This document shows, in pieces, positions 1 through 12,011 of a DNA stretch of 64,000 nucleotides (position 1 is its first letter; each line of letters opens with the position of its first letter). Where the stretch lies: assembly GCA_024305745.1 (NCBI GenBank), contig JAHRBS010000013.1, positions 2,170,001-2,234,000 on the forward strand. Reading direction: 5' to 3'. The notes under the pieces are model-generated. The model saw only the letters and a program-made list of their open reading frames with translations, was not told where the DNA came from and did not search any database. A program made the position numbers and the translations under genes. Source of the stretch: Polyporus tsugae. Its lineage: Eukaryota; Basidiomycota; Agaricomycetes; Polyporales; Polyporaceae.

Positions 1-471
1 TCGAAACGCTTGGACAGCTGCATAAAATTTAAGTATTTTGCTCCATGCTGTGTAGAATATACACTTACCACGCCGGCCTTCAACTCGGGGGGCTTGCCGT
101 CAAAGACGTACGCGGGCTTGATGCCATTCTCAACCATGCGTATCGTGCGGTAAAAGAAGCCCATAAGGTGGCTTCCGATAGATGTGAACACCTTCCATCC
201 TCATGGTATGTAAATGAATACTTACCTAGTAGTCTCTCCGGCTTCGTTTGTCAACAGTTCTCCGTCCTTTTGGCGGACAGCGATGAGGAACTGGTATATT
301 GACATGGACGCGTCGATGGCGACTTTGCGCCCGAAGAGGGTTTTAATCTCATGTTCCTGTGGGCGACCAGCGTGAACACGCTGGGCATGGATGGACAGGG
401 CAGCTGTGGTTTACCTGGATGGCCTTGGGCGCGTGCTCGACCAAGAGGGCGGTGAGACCCTTGATACCCAT
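1..471 (-). CDS. FEN1: Flap endonuclease 1 (FEN1/RAD27), N-terminal part, runs off the window
   Basis: Structure-specific 5' flap nuclease of Okazaki-fragment maturation and long-patch base-excision repair, acting in the nucleus with PCNA. The ATG at 471 opens with [19 protein letters not shown], the invariant FEN1 start. Exons read on the minus strand are 471-415, 356-226, 171-69 and 17-1; all junctions are GT-AG and in phase. The second exon encodes [20 protein letters not shown], whose Asp is the first catalytic metal ligand of the XPG N domain. The third encodes [20 protein letters not shown], then FDGKPPELK with the second conserved acidic site. Only about 100 residues are present; the internal XPG and PCNA-binding parts lie to the left of the window. 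The gene diverges from the YEATS gene. Identity is essentially certain. Confidence 0.96.
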
Positions 472-781
472 GGTGGTCTAGGAGTTTTTGATGGTGTACC
501 ACAGATTCCAATGATTCGGATATAATTCCAGAGAAGAATGCAACGAACGAGGGCGAGCGAGGGGCAGAGCAGTGGTGGAGAACGGCGTGGGGGTGAGAGG
601 AGCAGGCCCGGCGCGCTCACTGGCACGTCAGACGCGTCGCCTCTGCCAGGGCGCGTGACGCGCTGTGACGTCGCGCGACTGTCACAGAGCAGCAGTGACA
701 CGGGGACGAAGAGGCGCCCATAATTTGACCTTTTTGCCAGTGCCTCCGTCACCATCCACTCCAATACATAGACCAAGATAT
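472..781. promoter_or_regulatory. Divergent promoter between FEN1 and the YEATS gene, with a perfect MCB box
   Basis: This 310-base interval separates two divergent start codons. It contains a perfect palindromic ACGCGT at 632-637, a further GACGCG at about 657 and a CRE-like TGACGTC at 666-672. ACGCGT is the MluI cell-cycle box bound by MBF in ascomycete yeasts, and S-phase genes such as FEN1/RAD27 are classic targets. That the same factor works here is inference. Confidence 0.5.
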
Positions 782-3700
782 ATGCGCCCAGACTTAGATC
801 AGTCTCCTAGCCCCCTCTCTCCCGACAGCGAATCCTCTCGTAACAGCCATGAACGGCCAAGGAAACGACGGAGGACTTCCAGTGCGTCCAGCAGCTGTGT
901 CCTCCCCAAGCATCAAGTCTAACAAAATCTCCACTCAGGCTATCGACCTACTTTCCAACAGATAGCACTCGAGGAGATTGATCTCGAGATATCTATTCGC
1001 CAGCGTGTAGCTGAAACGATCCAGTCCCGCCTTACTTGGGCCTTGCTCTTACAAGAGTCGGTGCAAAGGGCTTTTGGACAAGGTGCGTCACACGTTGCCT
1101 ACCCCTCCGAGCCCGCTAAGCTCTCCAAAGGGTCGGAAACCTTCCGTACCGCGTCACTGGATGCACTTGATGCAATCGAAGCCCCTTGCGATCTCATCTT
1201 CAACCGCGAGAGCCCACTGGTACCCATCCCCATACCTTGTCCAGCAAACAATGATCCTCCTCCAACACCATCCACACCAGAGCCGCCCCAGATTCTCAGA
1301 ACCGGCTCTCGCATATCGCGCACTCGTGGATTTGCTCGCCTACCTCCTCCCAAACGCCTTCTCTTCCTCCGCAACACAGCTACTACACCACCTGAAATCG
1401 CTAAACTCGCTTGCCCCCAGTGTTCTCGTTTCGACTTCTCGAATCTCCAAGGCATACTAAACCACTGTCGAATACGACACCAACTCGAGTACGGAAGCCA
1501 TGATGAGTGCGTACAGAGCTGTGCCGTCCTCGTGCCGGAGCCAGAACGGGAGTGGGTTGTCCAGAACGGGGTCGAAGTCGCTGGTATCTCCCTCCCGAGC
1601 CTTCGCAGGCTGTTCGAAATCGCTGTGGGGGCGGGAGATAATGTCAGACTCCTTCCTCTACCCAGCAAGCAGGCTGCGCCGCCACCGACTGCTCCAAAGA
1701 CAGATATCGAAGATGAGCCCAACACTCTGCTCCCGCCAGCCGCTGATATGCGTATCGACTCCTCAGGGCCATCGACCCCGCAGCCTACTGCTCATGTGAC
1801 AAAAACACTAGGATACCACGTCGACACACCTGCTCTCGCACAGTTCCTCGGACGCGCCCCGAAGAAACGACGCATCAACGTACGCGCGAACGAGGACGAC
1901 ACGGTAGACATCGAAGATCCTTCAGTTGGATCTGGGCTGCAGCGCCGGAACATGTGGCGCAAACTCTATACGCACAGAAATGCTGCCCGGAAGGAGTTGG
2001 ATGAGGTCGTTCCTTTGTCTGAGTTGCGCACGAATGGTACAGTCAAGAATACGGACGAAGAGAAAGTCCAGGATCCTCGGGCCGAAGATGTCTCCTCGAA
2101 GGAGAAATCTCCTGGTCTCCAGATGCTTGCGGGGACGCGGTTCCACATCGCTGCTCGTGTCCAAGTATCGGACTTCAGTCTCTACATTCCGCCCAGTAAG
2201 TTCAACTTCCTTGTTCTTGACGCGTGATAACCGCTCTGACCAAAACGCATCCTTCAGATCGTCGGTCGGCAGAGCGTCCCGACCATTCCTACCGCTGGCG
2301 ACTTTCTGTTACGTCACCATCATACGTATGTCGCCCTATCCACATGGTGTTCCCCACCCGTTCCTTCTTACTGACGCACGCCATCGTGAAAAGTCTCTCC
2401 CGATCTCTTCGGTTCTTAGCAAACTCACCGTGAGTTCGGCGACAGACCCACCCCCATCAGCACTCTCTAAACCAATCACGCTGCCCGAGCCTCCATTCGT
2501 CCTCACGGGTACAACCGATCAGCCCTTCCTCGCCCACTTGGCTTTCACCTGGGCAGGTACCATGAATGCCCAAACGGAGATTGAACATTGGGTGGAGGTG
2601 GGTAGCATTTTTTATTATTATCATCGATATGCCCCCTCAGGTAGAAGTTGATGAGCGTTTTCATGTCCAGCTCGATCCGATGCAGTACACTACCGTACAA
2701 CTCGGAGAGGAACAGGTGTTCGACGTCGAGCTCGATCGGCGCACTGATCTCCTACCCGTTCGTGAGGATGTCCGAGATATTTCATGGGAGGACGTGCGGT
2801 CCGCGGGGAACGCGCGTCGAAAGCCGGACCTTGAACAGGAACAGGAACAGGAACAAGAACCGGGTGAGTGAATCTGGCTTTCGTGGATCGGTGCGGTTTG
2901 CATGGGAGCTCTGATCACGCTTGTTTGGTAGAATGGGTAGGGAAATTGAGGTCCATACTGCCGCGATTCCCCATGACAATGCGAGGTGCGTCCTATGAAA
3001 TGTTCTGTAACCGCCTACATAATTAAACTTGTACGGATCACCCTCATGCTAGGCACGAAGGGTCGAATCTTCTCCGAGAGCGATAAGCTGCCATACACGC
3101 TCGTGTCCACTCCAGCTCAGTTCCGCAATCTTCATTATGGCCGACGCAAGGCGATCGAGGTTAGTGACTACATACATACTCACCTGCTCCTTAGATTGCC
3201 GCCAGATTGCCGCCATCCTGTTACTGGTTCCTGTAGTACTCAGTCCTTGATAGCTGATGGAAGGGCTCTTATTGCCAGATGGGGCGGGCAAGGACGCTGC
3301 GCAAGGCATATGCTCAGCTCGTCTCCCAGCCATCCCAAGACTCAGCGCATCAATCATTGGAAGCACCAACACCAGTGCAACGAGACACAACAGCACACGC
3401 CGTCCCCGCCGACACCGCTGGGCCGACTCAGTTGTCGACAGCAGAAGTGTTCCACTGGCTCGAAGATGAGGGCCTTTTCCCCCGCAGCAAGGCATCCATC
3501 TCCCAAGTCGAAGTACGGAAGATAAGTCGGGCATCAAGAAAGATGGAAACGAGCGGACCGCCCGCGTGCTGTCGCACATGTGGGCTGGAGCGCGCATGGC
3601 ACTTGACGGTTCGCGAGGAAGGTTCTGTCGCCGGCAACATCTCAGGCACGACGACTGAGATCACGCAGAGCACAAGTGCGTCTGGGCGACAGCACAAGGA

Positions 3701-4745
3701 CATGGATCTCGCGTCGCTGGTGTGCATGGCGTTTCAAGAAGGAGAGGCGACGAGATCGCCTGTGGTCAACGTTGATATGCTTGTTGGCAGCGATCGCACT
3801 GGGTCCGCATCCTCGCCCGGCTCTGGGAGTGCCGGTGGTGTTGCTATTGCTCCACGTCAGCAACGCGCAGGCAGATTGGTTGTGCAAGAAGACTGGGAGG
3901 GGATGTCGTACTCCTTGCACCCTGCGATCTTCGCGCGAGGCGCTGTGCACGAAGAGGAGGAGGACCAAGGATCCGGAGAAGATCTTTCAGCCTCGCACCT
4001 GTTCGCACATCTAGTCCCAGTATCAGCTTCGCTCACCGCGAGTGAGCTCAATGCAGCCCTGGTCCAGGTGGCGGACCCGAGACTGGTCACCACGATCCGC
4101 CACCTGACAGGGCTTCCCTCCCCGCGATATAACCCGTTTCAGGCTTCGATTGAGGCTGACACTCAATCGTCGTTTCACGACGACCCCCACACCACCCCGG
4201 ACCATGCGTCACTGTCTTCCTCTCAAGTTCTGGCGCCGTTACCAAGGCGCTCTTCATTAGCCATCACGTCATCGGTCTCCTCTCGGCGCCTTTGGACAAC
4301 CGCTTCGCGTCCCACCTCCATCCCATCGCCTCTTGTGCCTGGCGTTGGCGATCATCCACGCGACGCTGTCAACGCGCTCCTCGCCCCCTCTGCATTGCTC
4401 TCGATAGCGATGCGCTTGTTTGTCCGTCACATCGTCGGCCGTGGCGCCGAGGCGTTGCATCATGATGAGGCCGCTCTTCGCAACGGTCCGTCAGGAGGGC
4501 GACAGAAGTATCTCCAGCCACACGGCCGTGGACGCCGCAATATGCACGCCACGGAGAGCGTGCGACGCGTGCTCACACCCACGCATGTCCTGAGCGGGCT
4601 CGTGCGTCATGCGGGGGCGGGGCTCGTCGATAGTGCGGCTTTCCTCGTCTGCGCGACGTTGGGCGAGAGTTCAAGACGCGACGAGTCGACTGCGACGGAC
4701 CCGGTGTGCGCGGCGGGCGGAAGAGATGTGGGCGAAGATACTTAG
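782..4745 (+). CDS. YEATS2-like protein (YEATS domain plus C2H2-type finger)
   Basis: Probable acyl-lysine reader of a histone acetyltransferase complex, related to metazoan YEATS2 of ATAC. Eight exons join in frame: 782-896, 939-2195, 2258-2325, 2394-2597, 2641-2863, 2932-2985, 3053-3159 and 3279-4745, giving 1164 aa. A helix near the start (EEIDLEISIRQRVAETIQSR) precedes a finger at about residues 197-221 (CPQC, then H-x4-H). The YEATS fold spans roughly 430-570: RFHIAARVQVSDFSLYIPP, HSYRWRLSV, ITLPEPPFVLTGT, FLAHLAFTW. An EQ repeat follows at about 2838-2860. Downstream are LHYGRRKAIE and TAEVFHWLEDEGLF, with a second Cys pair (CRTCG). The first intron is only 42 bases. The exact complex is inferred; YAF9 or TAF14 orthologues are much shorter. 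Confidence 0.8.
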
Positions 4746-5832
4746 CTCACGGGTTCGATCGCAAGATAAGCAAATACTTAGCTCCAAGAGGATCAAATTC
4801 ATTGTGGATAAGTATAATCATCGGGCCAACGGCGGAATTAGTTGCCCAGACGGAGGATAAGAGGGACCGGGTGAGTGGAGGCGAAGATGTGCTGCTCAGC
4901 TTGCGGGAAAATGGTCCATGTGCCGTCGCGGGGGATTTGGTGGACGGAAAGGCATCTTCCGCAAGGGGCGCGCCGCCCATACTGTATCCGTTCCAGAGGG
5001 GAAAGCAGGTGAGCTGTAATGCTGCGGTTTTTGCGCCTGGAATACAGCACTATGGCGATTTGTCCGTGATCACGGAACCGCAAGCTCCTAGTCTTTGGAA
5101 GCTTCAGACCAGTTCCGGACTTTGGCGCCTTCATATGCCAGCTGGGGCGAGTTAGTACCCTTCCAGTACGAAACTTTGACAGGGATTTGCAGGTTATTGA
5201 CGTTCTGGTACAGTACTTATGCCCATCTACTTACTGGGCTGAACAGGTGCATGCGGGTGAGGCATGCGCAGGGGAACTGAAATCAAGCCTAATCAAGCGT
5301 GCATCGCTTCCGACCCAAGGTTTGATTAGGCGCACGTCGACGGAGGGAAGCGGTGCCGAAAGGGGGAAAACCTGTCGGCTGAGCGATCTCCCGTTGGACG
5401 TCCTCTCCGCCCGTGGCTGGCCGTAGGTATGCACCCACAAGGTCCATCGCGGCAGCACCGCCTGATGAATCGCGAGTGTTGTTGGGCCTGGACACGGCCG
5501 GTCTTGATGGGAAACGGCCCCGATGTTGCGAGACGGTCCAAACTTTGGAAACAAATTGCAGCGCCGATGAGCATGTGCAACCCAGACTTTCTTCCCCCCC
5601 CTTGCAGCTTCCTTTGGGAGCCTTGGAGACTGCTTCGCCCTGGCCGTGTACTTGTTGCCAATCCTCACATTCGTTTATATCTCGACGCCAGCTCTTCCTT
5701 TGGCCCTTTTCCCTCCCTCCTCGTCACTGGCACGGTTCGTCTGCCACTCCCTAGCTTTCCTCCCTTCCCCCCCAGCTCCGGCTCCTAGGTTCTGGAAACA
5801 CATCCGTCGTTCCTCGGTCTCGCGCACGTAAG
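4746..5832. other. Intergenic, no convincing gene
   Basis: No open frame here shows family motifs or a consistent exon chain on either strand. The last 250 bases are pyrimidine-rich and probably form the promoter and 5' leader of the DUF6534 gene. Confidence 0.5.
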
Positions 5833-8105
5833 ATGCCGATTAGCCTCAACAAGAACACCACGTTCGGAGCGGCCTTCGTTGGGTTCGCAGTATCTTGCCT
5901 GTACGTCCTGTGCTCGTCTTCATGTTCCTATCCAACTTCCCCGTCATGAACAACAATCCCCTCCTTTACCCCGCATACCCCACCTTCACACCAATAATCG
6001 CATTTTCTATTTGTTCTGCTATAATGGGAAGATGCTTACTTCCTGTTTGCGGCATGAAATAGGTGCTTGGGCATCCAGAGCATGCAGACGTACGCCTACT
6101 TCAAGCGATATCCATTAGACAAGTCTCTCTACAAGCTCCTGGTACGTTGGCCACGCCATGACTATACTGTGTAGGAGCGAGGTCTCTAATCCAAAATGGC
6201 AGGTTGCCGGCCTGTTGTGCGTACAATGTTCAGACCTTCGTCGTGCACAGTTTGGGATCCTGACAGCCCGCACGCCCGCAATGAACGTGGACAGGATCAT
6301 CGAGTTCGCAGATCAAGCGTTCATCGCCCACGCCATGTACACTTACCTCGTAACGTATGTCGTGTTTCCTCATTTATCAGAGTCGGTTTAACTGTGTTGT
6401 GTTTGTAGCAACTGGGGCGAGCTGTCAATTCTGCTCAAGCCACCACTGTGGTCGCTAATTGTGAGTGTCCTACGATTGTGCACTTTGGCATGCTTGACGC
6501 TCACCATCCCGCAGCTGCAAATAACACTTGGGGTAAGTAAGGAACGAGGTCGAAGGTGGGTATCGGCGTGTTGATATGTGTGGCCGACCTGCAGGTGGCG
6601 ACAGGGACGATGGTCAAACTGTGAGTCGTTCGCCCGCAACCGGCTTCATGCTCACTGATATAGCGTTCATACAGGAGCTTCGCGTCACGCGTATGGCGAT
6701 GTAAGTCGGAGGCGTTCGTCTAGCAAGTTGATGCTGAGTGAGGGTTTGTAGTCAGCAAGCGGAACATCTTCGTGACAGCATTTATTGTACGTCCCATGCC
6801 AATTTTCAACGGACCATCGTTCTGATGCTGCCTCAGGTGCTACTCACCTTCGGAGAGGTTGGACTCGCGTCTCGTAAGCCATCCGCGCACCGACGTATCA
6901 TTTTGCGTTTCTAAACCGTCTCCGCGACGTACAGTGTACACTGTGCGAGGGTAAGTGTCAACTTGTCTCATGCCGTGTGTAACGATCTCATGATTCGTCT
7001 CCTTAGTTTCGGCTTGAAAAGTCTACAAGATCTTAGTACCATGAAGACAGTCGGCATGCTCTCATTGGGCATAGGTGTGGCGACGGATGCCGTCATCGCC
7101 TTCTCCCTCTGCTTCTTCCTCCGCAACCTCCGGACGGGGCACCGCCAGTGCGTTTGAGCACCCTCATCGCAGTGATAACCGAAATCTGACGTGGATCTGC
7201 GCGGGATGTAGGGACGACTCCATGGTCAATTCTTTGATCCTCTACTCCCTCAGCACAGGGGCGGTCACAGCGTACGTCCGTTTATCCGGTTGACCTGTGC
7301 GATATTGACGTGGAGCGCGCCTTTTCGTCCCTTCCAGTGCGATTAGTTTGACGACTTTGATATTGGTGAGTTGTTCATACTTCCGTCTCACCGTCTTGCA
7401 GATCAACTGTGAGCGTACTCTGGCATGGGGTTCATCATTTGAGCCCTGGGCTCTGCCATTCAGACCTACCACGAGTCTCCGCCGACATTCCAGCGGCAAT
7501 TCATCATTTCTTCAGGGTAGACGTACCACATGCTCAACCCCGCCTTGACTTTCGACAATTAGCAATGCTGATAGAGATCACAGTATAACTTCATGCCAGA
7601 TAACTTTATCTTCATGGCGTTATATTTCGTCCTCAGCAAGAGTAAGCCGTTTACCGTTTCATGCACCTTGTGCCAGAGTTACTTATTATTCACGCAGTAT
7701 ACGCCGTCTCCTTCCTCGCCGCGTAAGTACACTCGCCAAGTGGTCGCCAAGTGAGCGCCTAACTAACTCTGCCCATCAGGCTGAACACGCGACGAGCAAG
7801 GCGAGGACGCGGTACAGATGCGCAGGAGACAGCGACCGTCCCTACTTTCCTTATGGTTGGGAAGCTCACTCAGCGGACCATCCAGATAGATCCAGAGTAC
7901 GCTGAGTCACCTGTCACGCCGAGCAGCAGGACTCAGATGATGGACGGCAAAAGCCCACTGTCCCCTGTACGTCTTCCACACATTCTTCGTCGTCCAAGTA
8001 TTTGTTGACTCAACGTGACTGCTTTGACAGTCGACGCCTACGCCTGGACACTTGACGCCTGGACACTTGACGCCTGGATATGTGCACTACGCGGAGGCAT
8101 GGTGA
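5833..8105 (+). CDS. DUF6534-family seven-helix membrane protein
   Basis: Multi-pass membrane protein of the large basidiomycete DUF6534 family; no biochemical role is known. The start MPISLNKNTTFGAAFVGFAV matches the family's TFGALFIG opening. Short exons then give QTYAYFKRYPLDKSLYKLL, IIEFADQAFIAHAMYTYLVT, NWGELSILLKPPLWSLILQI, RVWRLSKRNIFVTAFIVLL, FGEVGLASLYTVRGF, VATDAVIAFSLCFFLRNLRT and NYNFMPDNFIFMALYFVLSK, the usual order of helices, followed by YAVSFLAALNTRRAR. About a dozen introns interrupt the gene, most near 50 bases. The cytoplasmic tail ends in three tandem TPGHL/TPGY units encoded by an 18-base repeat at 8040-8079, before the TGA at 8103. Family assignment is secure; individual intron borders are less so. 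Confidence 0.85.
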
Positions 8106-9634
8106 TCGGGGCGCTCGCCGCTTTGGACCTTATTGGGTTTAGATTTTGTATTATTAGGCTGTGCGTCTTCCTCTTCGTCCGTCATATGCATGCTTGCCGC
8201 AGTGCTGATACGCCTGTGTGGATCTCCGATTCGTATTTCGTACAGATTATCTTCTCGCCTACGTTCCGACTCCAGTCGGCCGACTGTTGGGCACCTTCAA
8301 ACCTGTGTTGTAGTTTACCTTGCCTCCCCTTCGCGTGTGCAGGGCATCGTGAATTGGGAGTTTTCCTTTTCTTCTTGCGGTCGCCCTGTTTCCGATCTAG
8401 TTCGCTATCCTCATCCTATCGCTGCGCCTCTGTCCTCTGCTCGCACACTGTATCGCGGTACTGTCTGCACACACGCTCCTTGGCCCAGCCCTTCTGCTCA
8501 TCTGCAGAATAAATGGAATCCCCTAGAATCTTCCGCCTCGTTGCTTGCGCTATCACCCTCATGGTAGAGACATTGATTGTTCATCGGCTGATGCAACAAA
8601 GCCTCTGCCGGGCCCCAATGTTGTAACAGCTCGCAGCTCGTGAATGTCGGCGGCGATGCGTGGGCCTCAGCCTCAGTGTGCATATTTCGCTCTGAGCTAA
8701 GTTGGTAGCTTAATGTCAGATTCAAATGCTGACGCCTTGAGACGTCCGTGTTTAGGTCGTCGTTCCGCCGTATCGGCGATCGCTGTCTCTCGTGCCTACA
8801 TACAGCTTGGCAGCGCATCGAGGATGCGGCGAAGACAACACGAGTTCGTGCAGTGCCTCCTTTGGACGGAACATGGTTGGTTGCATATTCGCAGCGACTG
8901 GTTGTTACGGTTGCCGACTGGGATCAGGTTAGATTCCGCAGACTAGTTGTTCGCAAAGTATGGGCGGTGCAAAACCAATGCGAAACGGAGGGAGACATCC
9001 CCTACGCGATACCTACTCATTTAAGGTCTGCAGATTGTCTCAAATCTTGCGGAGACCACGCATTTTGGATGTGCACGGCATGCAGCTTATTTTTGGGATC
9101 AGTACAAGTTTACATTTACGACTTACAACACATGCAGGAGTCTACTACTATTTGCTTCAAAGTTCAAACTTGTTCAGACCAGCCGAGCCTGACAGCCTTC
9201 CGCCGGTTTTGGATATTATCGTTAATCAGCGCGTGGTCCCGGTCAAACGATTGCGATGAAGTGCAGACGAAGTACAGTAGGCGTTGGATTGAGTTGGAGG
9301 CTGCGTGCAAGGAACGGCCTTGAGATATATCAATCGAGGCATTGCCCAACGACACCGGCGTTATTCTTGATATGCCACGTCGCGGCGATACTTAGACTCT
9401 GACGAATTTAGTCTCTGTCGCATCTCTTCATTTGACTTTGACTGACGCCGCGTCGCTGGCCAATGGGGACGCGGCGTGCACCGCTCTTGGCGAGGCGTAG
9501 CTGTGTTCTGGACAGGACCGAGTCTTGGTTTTGGGCCGATGGTCGCTTATATGTCGACTACCCCAGCCTAACCCCTTTTAACGCGACGTGCTTGTCTCTC
9601 TCCCTTCACTGGCACCTCCCTCATATCGCCCACA
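8106..9634. other. Intergenic, no convincing gene
   Basis: Open frames here, including one of about 190 codons at 8748-9323, show no recognisable domain and no consistent splicing. The final stretch from about 9540 (TATA-like at about 9547, pyrimidine-rich leader) looks like the promoter of the BRI3-like gene. Confidence 0.45.
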
Positions 9635-10223
9635 ATGATTGACGAGAAGGCTCCCCCTTACCACCCAGTCGATCCCTCTCAGTCTCAGATGGCGTACACC
9701 CCGCAAGGCCAACCACCACCATTGCAGGGACAACCTTCGCAGTCCTACGTGGGCACTCCCCCTCAGGGGCAGCAGCAATTCCAGCAGCCCTACAACCCAA
9801 ACATGGCCCAGGGAGGCCCTCAGGGGCCCATTGGTCCCCAGTCAGGATACCCTCCAGCGGGACCCGCGCCTGCGCTGAATCCCGGTGTGCAATACCAGCA
9901 GCAACGTGAGTCTACTTTCGATTTCGAGTCGTGGCGCGACGGTGCTCGGTCGCCGGAGTGTGCTGACTCGAACTTTGGGTTGAAATTAGTGTTCGCGTTG
10001 TGCGCACAAGGCAACCACGATGTGACGACGAAGTACGGCATGGCGGGTATCATCACCGCCATTGTCTGTTTCCCGTGCGGTCTCCTCGCTCTTCTGTACG
10101 TGTTCTGCTTGTCCTTCGGTGTCGTTTCGCCATGACTGACAGCACCGTCTGTGCCTCGTGTTCGTCTCGAACAGGTGCGACCAAGAGAAGCGTTGCGTGC
10201 GTTGTGGTTCCCGCGTTGCTTAA
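9635..10223 (+). CDS. BRI3-like small membrane protein, copy 1
   Basis: Small protein related to brain protein I3 (BRI3), a tail-anchored endolysosomal protein family; its role in fungi is unknown. Exons 9635-9905, 9990-10095 and 10175-10223 join in frame to 141 aa. The first exon encodes a Pro/Gln-rich disordered head ending GVQYQQQ. The second encodes LFALCAQGNHDVTTKYGMAG and the single hydrophobic helix IITAIVCFPCGLLALL. The third encodes CDQEKRCVRCGSRVA, the conserved C-terminal CxxC. The layout Cys-x-helix-RCxRCG matches BRI3. Exon 2 is exactly 106 bases, as in copies 2 and 3. Confidence in the family is good; function cannot be stated. Confidence 0.85.
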
Positions 10224-11737
10224 CGCGGCCGCGGCGTGTCCACGGCATACGTCGGAGGGGTTCGTCGAAAAACGTTTACCCAGAACCGGCTCGCACCTCA
10301 TGATGGCTTAATCGGCCGTTTGTGTTTACGGACTTGTCTTTTCACCCCCATTTTCTTCTATTGCCCCAGCCCTTCATACTATGCCCGTGGTCTCATTGCA
10401 CTTCACGACCTGTAATTATTGTGTATCCCCGTTATTCCAACTCGGAATACATTCACGACTGCATGTCCTCGTTACGAATCGATCCATAATTGCTGCCAGG
10501 CTGGGATGAGACGGTACCGCTCGCGAACAGCTAATAGCACGCAGTGCGCATCGCATCCCAGAACACGCGTTGTCAAGTGAGTTCGTATCAGCGGCTTATG
10601 TAGGTGAGTGCGAAAACAGTTTCCACGAACGGACATTCGTGGTACATATTCGAGTCGGCTGCTGTACAGCGATCAGGTCGGTCTGTCCGTGTCGATATTG
10701 GCGTCCAATGTTGAAAACGGCAAGGGACCAGGTCATGATGCGTGATACTTGAGACAATAATGCCCAGGAGTCGCAGACGTCGGACGCCCGTCAAAAACAA
10801 CTAGAGTCCCCAGTCTAACCTCCCTGTACAACTTGCCCAAGCTCCCTGGTATCCTTGAATCGTGAGCATTTGAACACGGGGATGCAGTCGCCGCATTTGT
10901 AGAACTGTCCTAAGTATATGTATTTCCAAACGTAAAGGTGTGGCACGGTACCGGTCGTGCGAACAAGGATGCAATAGCCTCCCTCAATTCCGTATGTCGC
11001 CTCACCTGTCCGACCAGACCGCAAGGTTGGTGAGCGACTCCAATCAAATTGTGGTATGGAATCAGATCTACCTTGAAGGTGGGGGCCAGGTGGGGGCCTC
11101 GAATGGACCATCGGCCTACAAACCTATGCAATGCAGTCTCTGTTCATCAGCGCTCACGTTTGCCGCCGCGTTCTTTGCCAATCGTAAGTATATAGCCGTA
11201 GAAGGTGGATGGCGGTTGAGCTAGAAAGGGTTGTGACGGCCATATTCGCTTGTGCTCTGCAGCCTGCAAGCAGAAATTTGCTGACTTGCAGTCGTGCTTG
11301 GCCGTGAAATAGCACATAGCATAGTTTTCCAGTTGAATGCTAGCGCTGCAACGGTGTCCGGCACAGCCACATCCTGCCAATATGATCATTGACATTTTGC
11401 GATGCCAGTGGGAGGTGAAGCGATGCAGCACTCCTAGATCCTATGTTCCTGTTCGCGTTCTATCAGACGTAATAACATCGTTGCTGCCGTATATTTCATA
11501 CCTCGTGTATATTTTGGCTTGAAGTTTTGGGGGTCGTGTTCTTCGACAACTTACCATGACGTGCTGTCCATAATGACCATGTCTTGCCATCTTCAACGTT
11601 TCAACTCCACAGTCAGCTTCGGAGATACCGAATATTGACTGCACTGATAGATAGCGCGGCCGGTTTGAGAGGAGACAGGGGGCTGTGACGGCATGTCCAA
11701 CATCGTATGTACCGGCGCGGACAGGAGACCGGCATCC
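10224..11737. other. Intergenic, nothing recognised
   Basis: No open frame carries a recognisable motif or a convincing exon chain on either strand. The interval separates BRI3-like copies 1 and 2. Confidence 0.45.
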
Positions 11738-11806
11738 GATCTTGATTCTTTCAGCGATCCGACTTGATTCTTTTCAGCGATCCGCTCCCGCCCAGGTATA
11801 TAGGCG
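11738..11806 (+). promoter_or_regulatory. Core promoter of BRI3-like copy 2: tandem direct repeat plus TATA box
   Basis: Two near-identical units of about 22 bases (TTGATTCTTTCAGCGATCC, then the same with one extra T) stand head to tail at about 11740-11783. A TATATAGG follows at about 11798. The start codon is at 12012. The repeat suggests a duplicated factor-binding site; no factor is identified. Confidence 0.5.
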
Positions 11807-12011
11807 GGGGAAACAGTGTATAGGGCTCCCCAGCTTACCACTCCCAGTCGGGTCCTCGTCCTCCTCCGCTCTGTGTTGCCCTCGTCCCCCGGCCGCTGCA
11901 CATCATCTTTCCTTCGCTGCTCAAGTTCTTCGCCTCTCGTCGCCTTGAGCATTTCAGTCTCGGTCTTCTTCCTTTTCATCTCATCCCCACCCGACACCAC
12001 CACATATATCG

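Noticed and set aside
8748..9323. 192-codon open frame on the plus strand as a gene
   Set aside because: No motif, no helix pattern and no splice support; similar lengths occur by chance in this composition.
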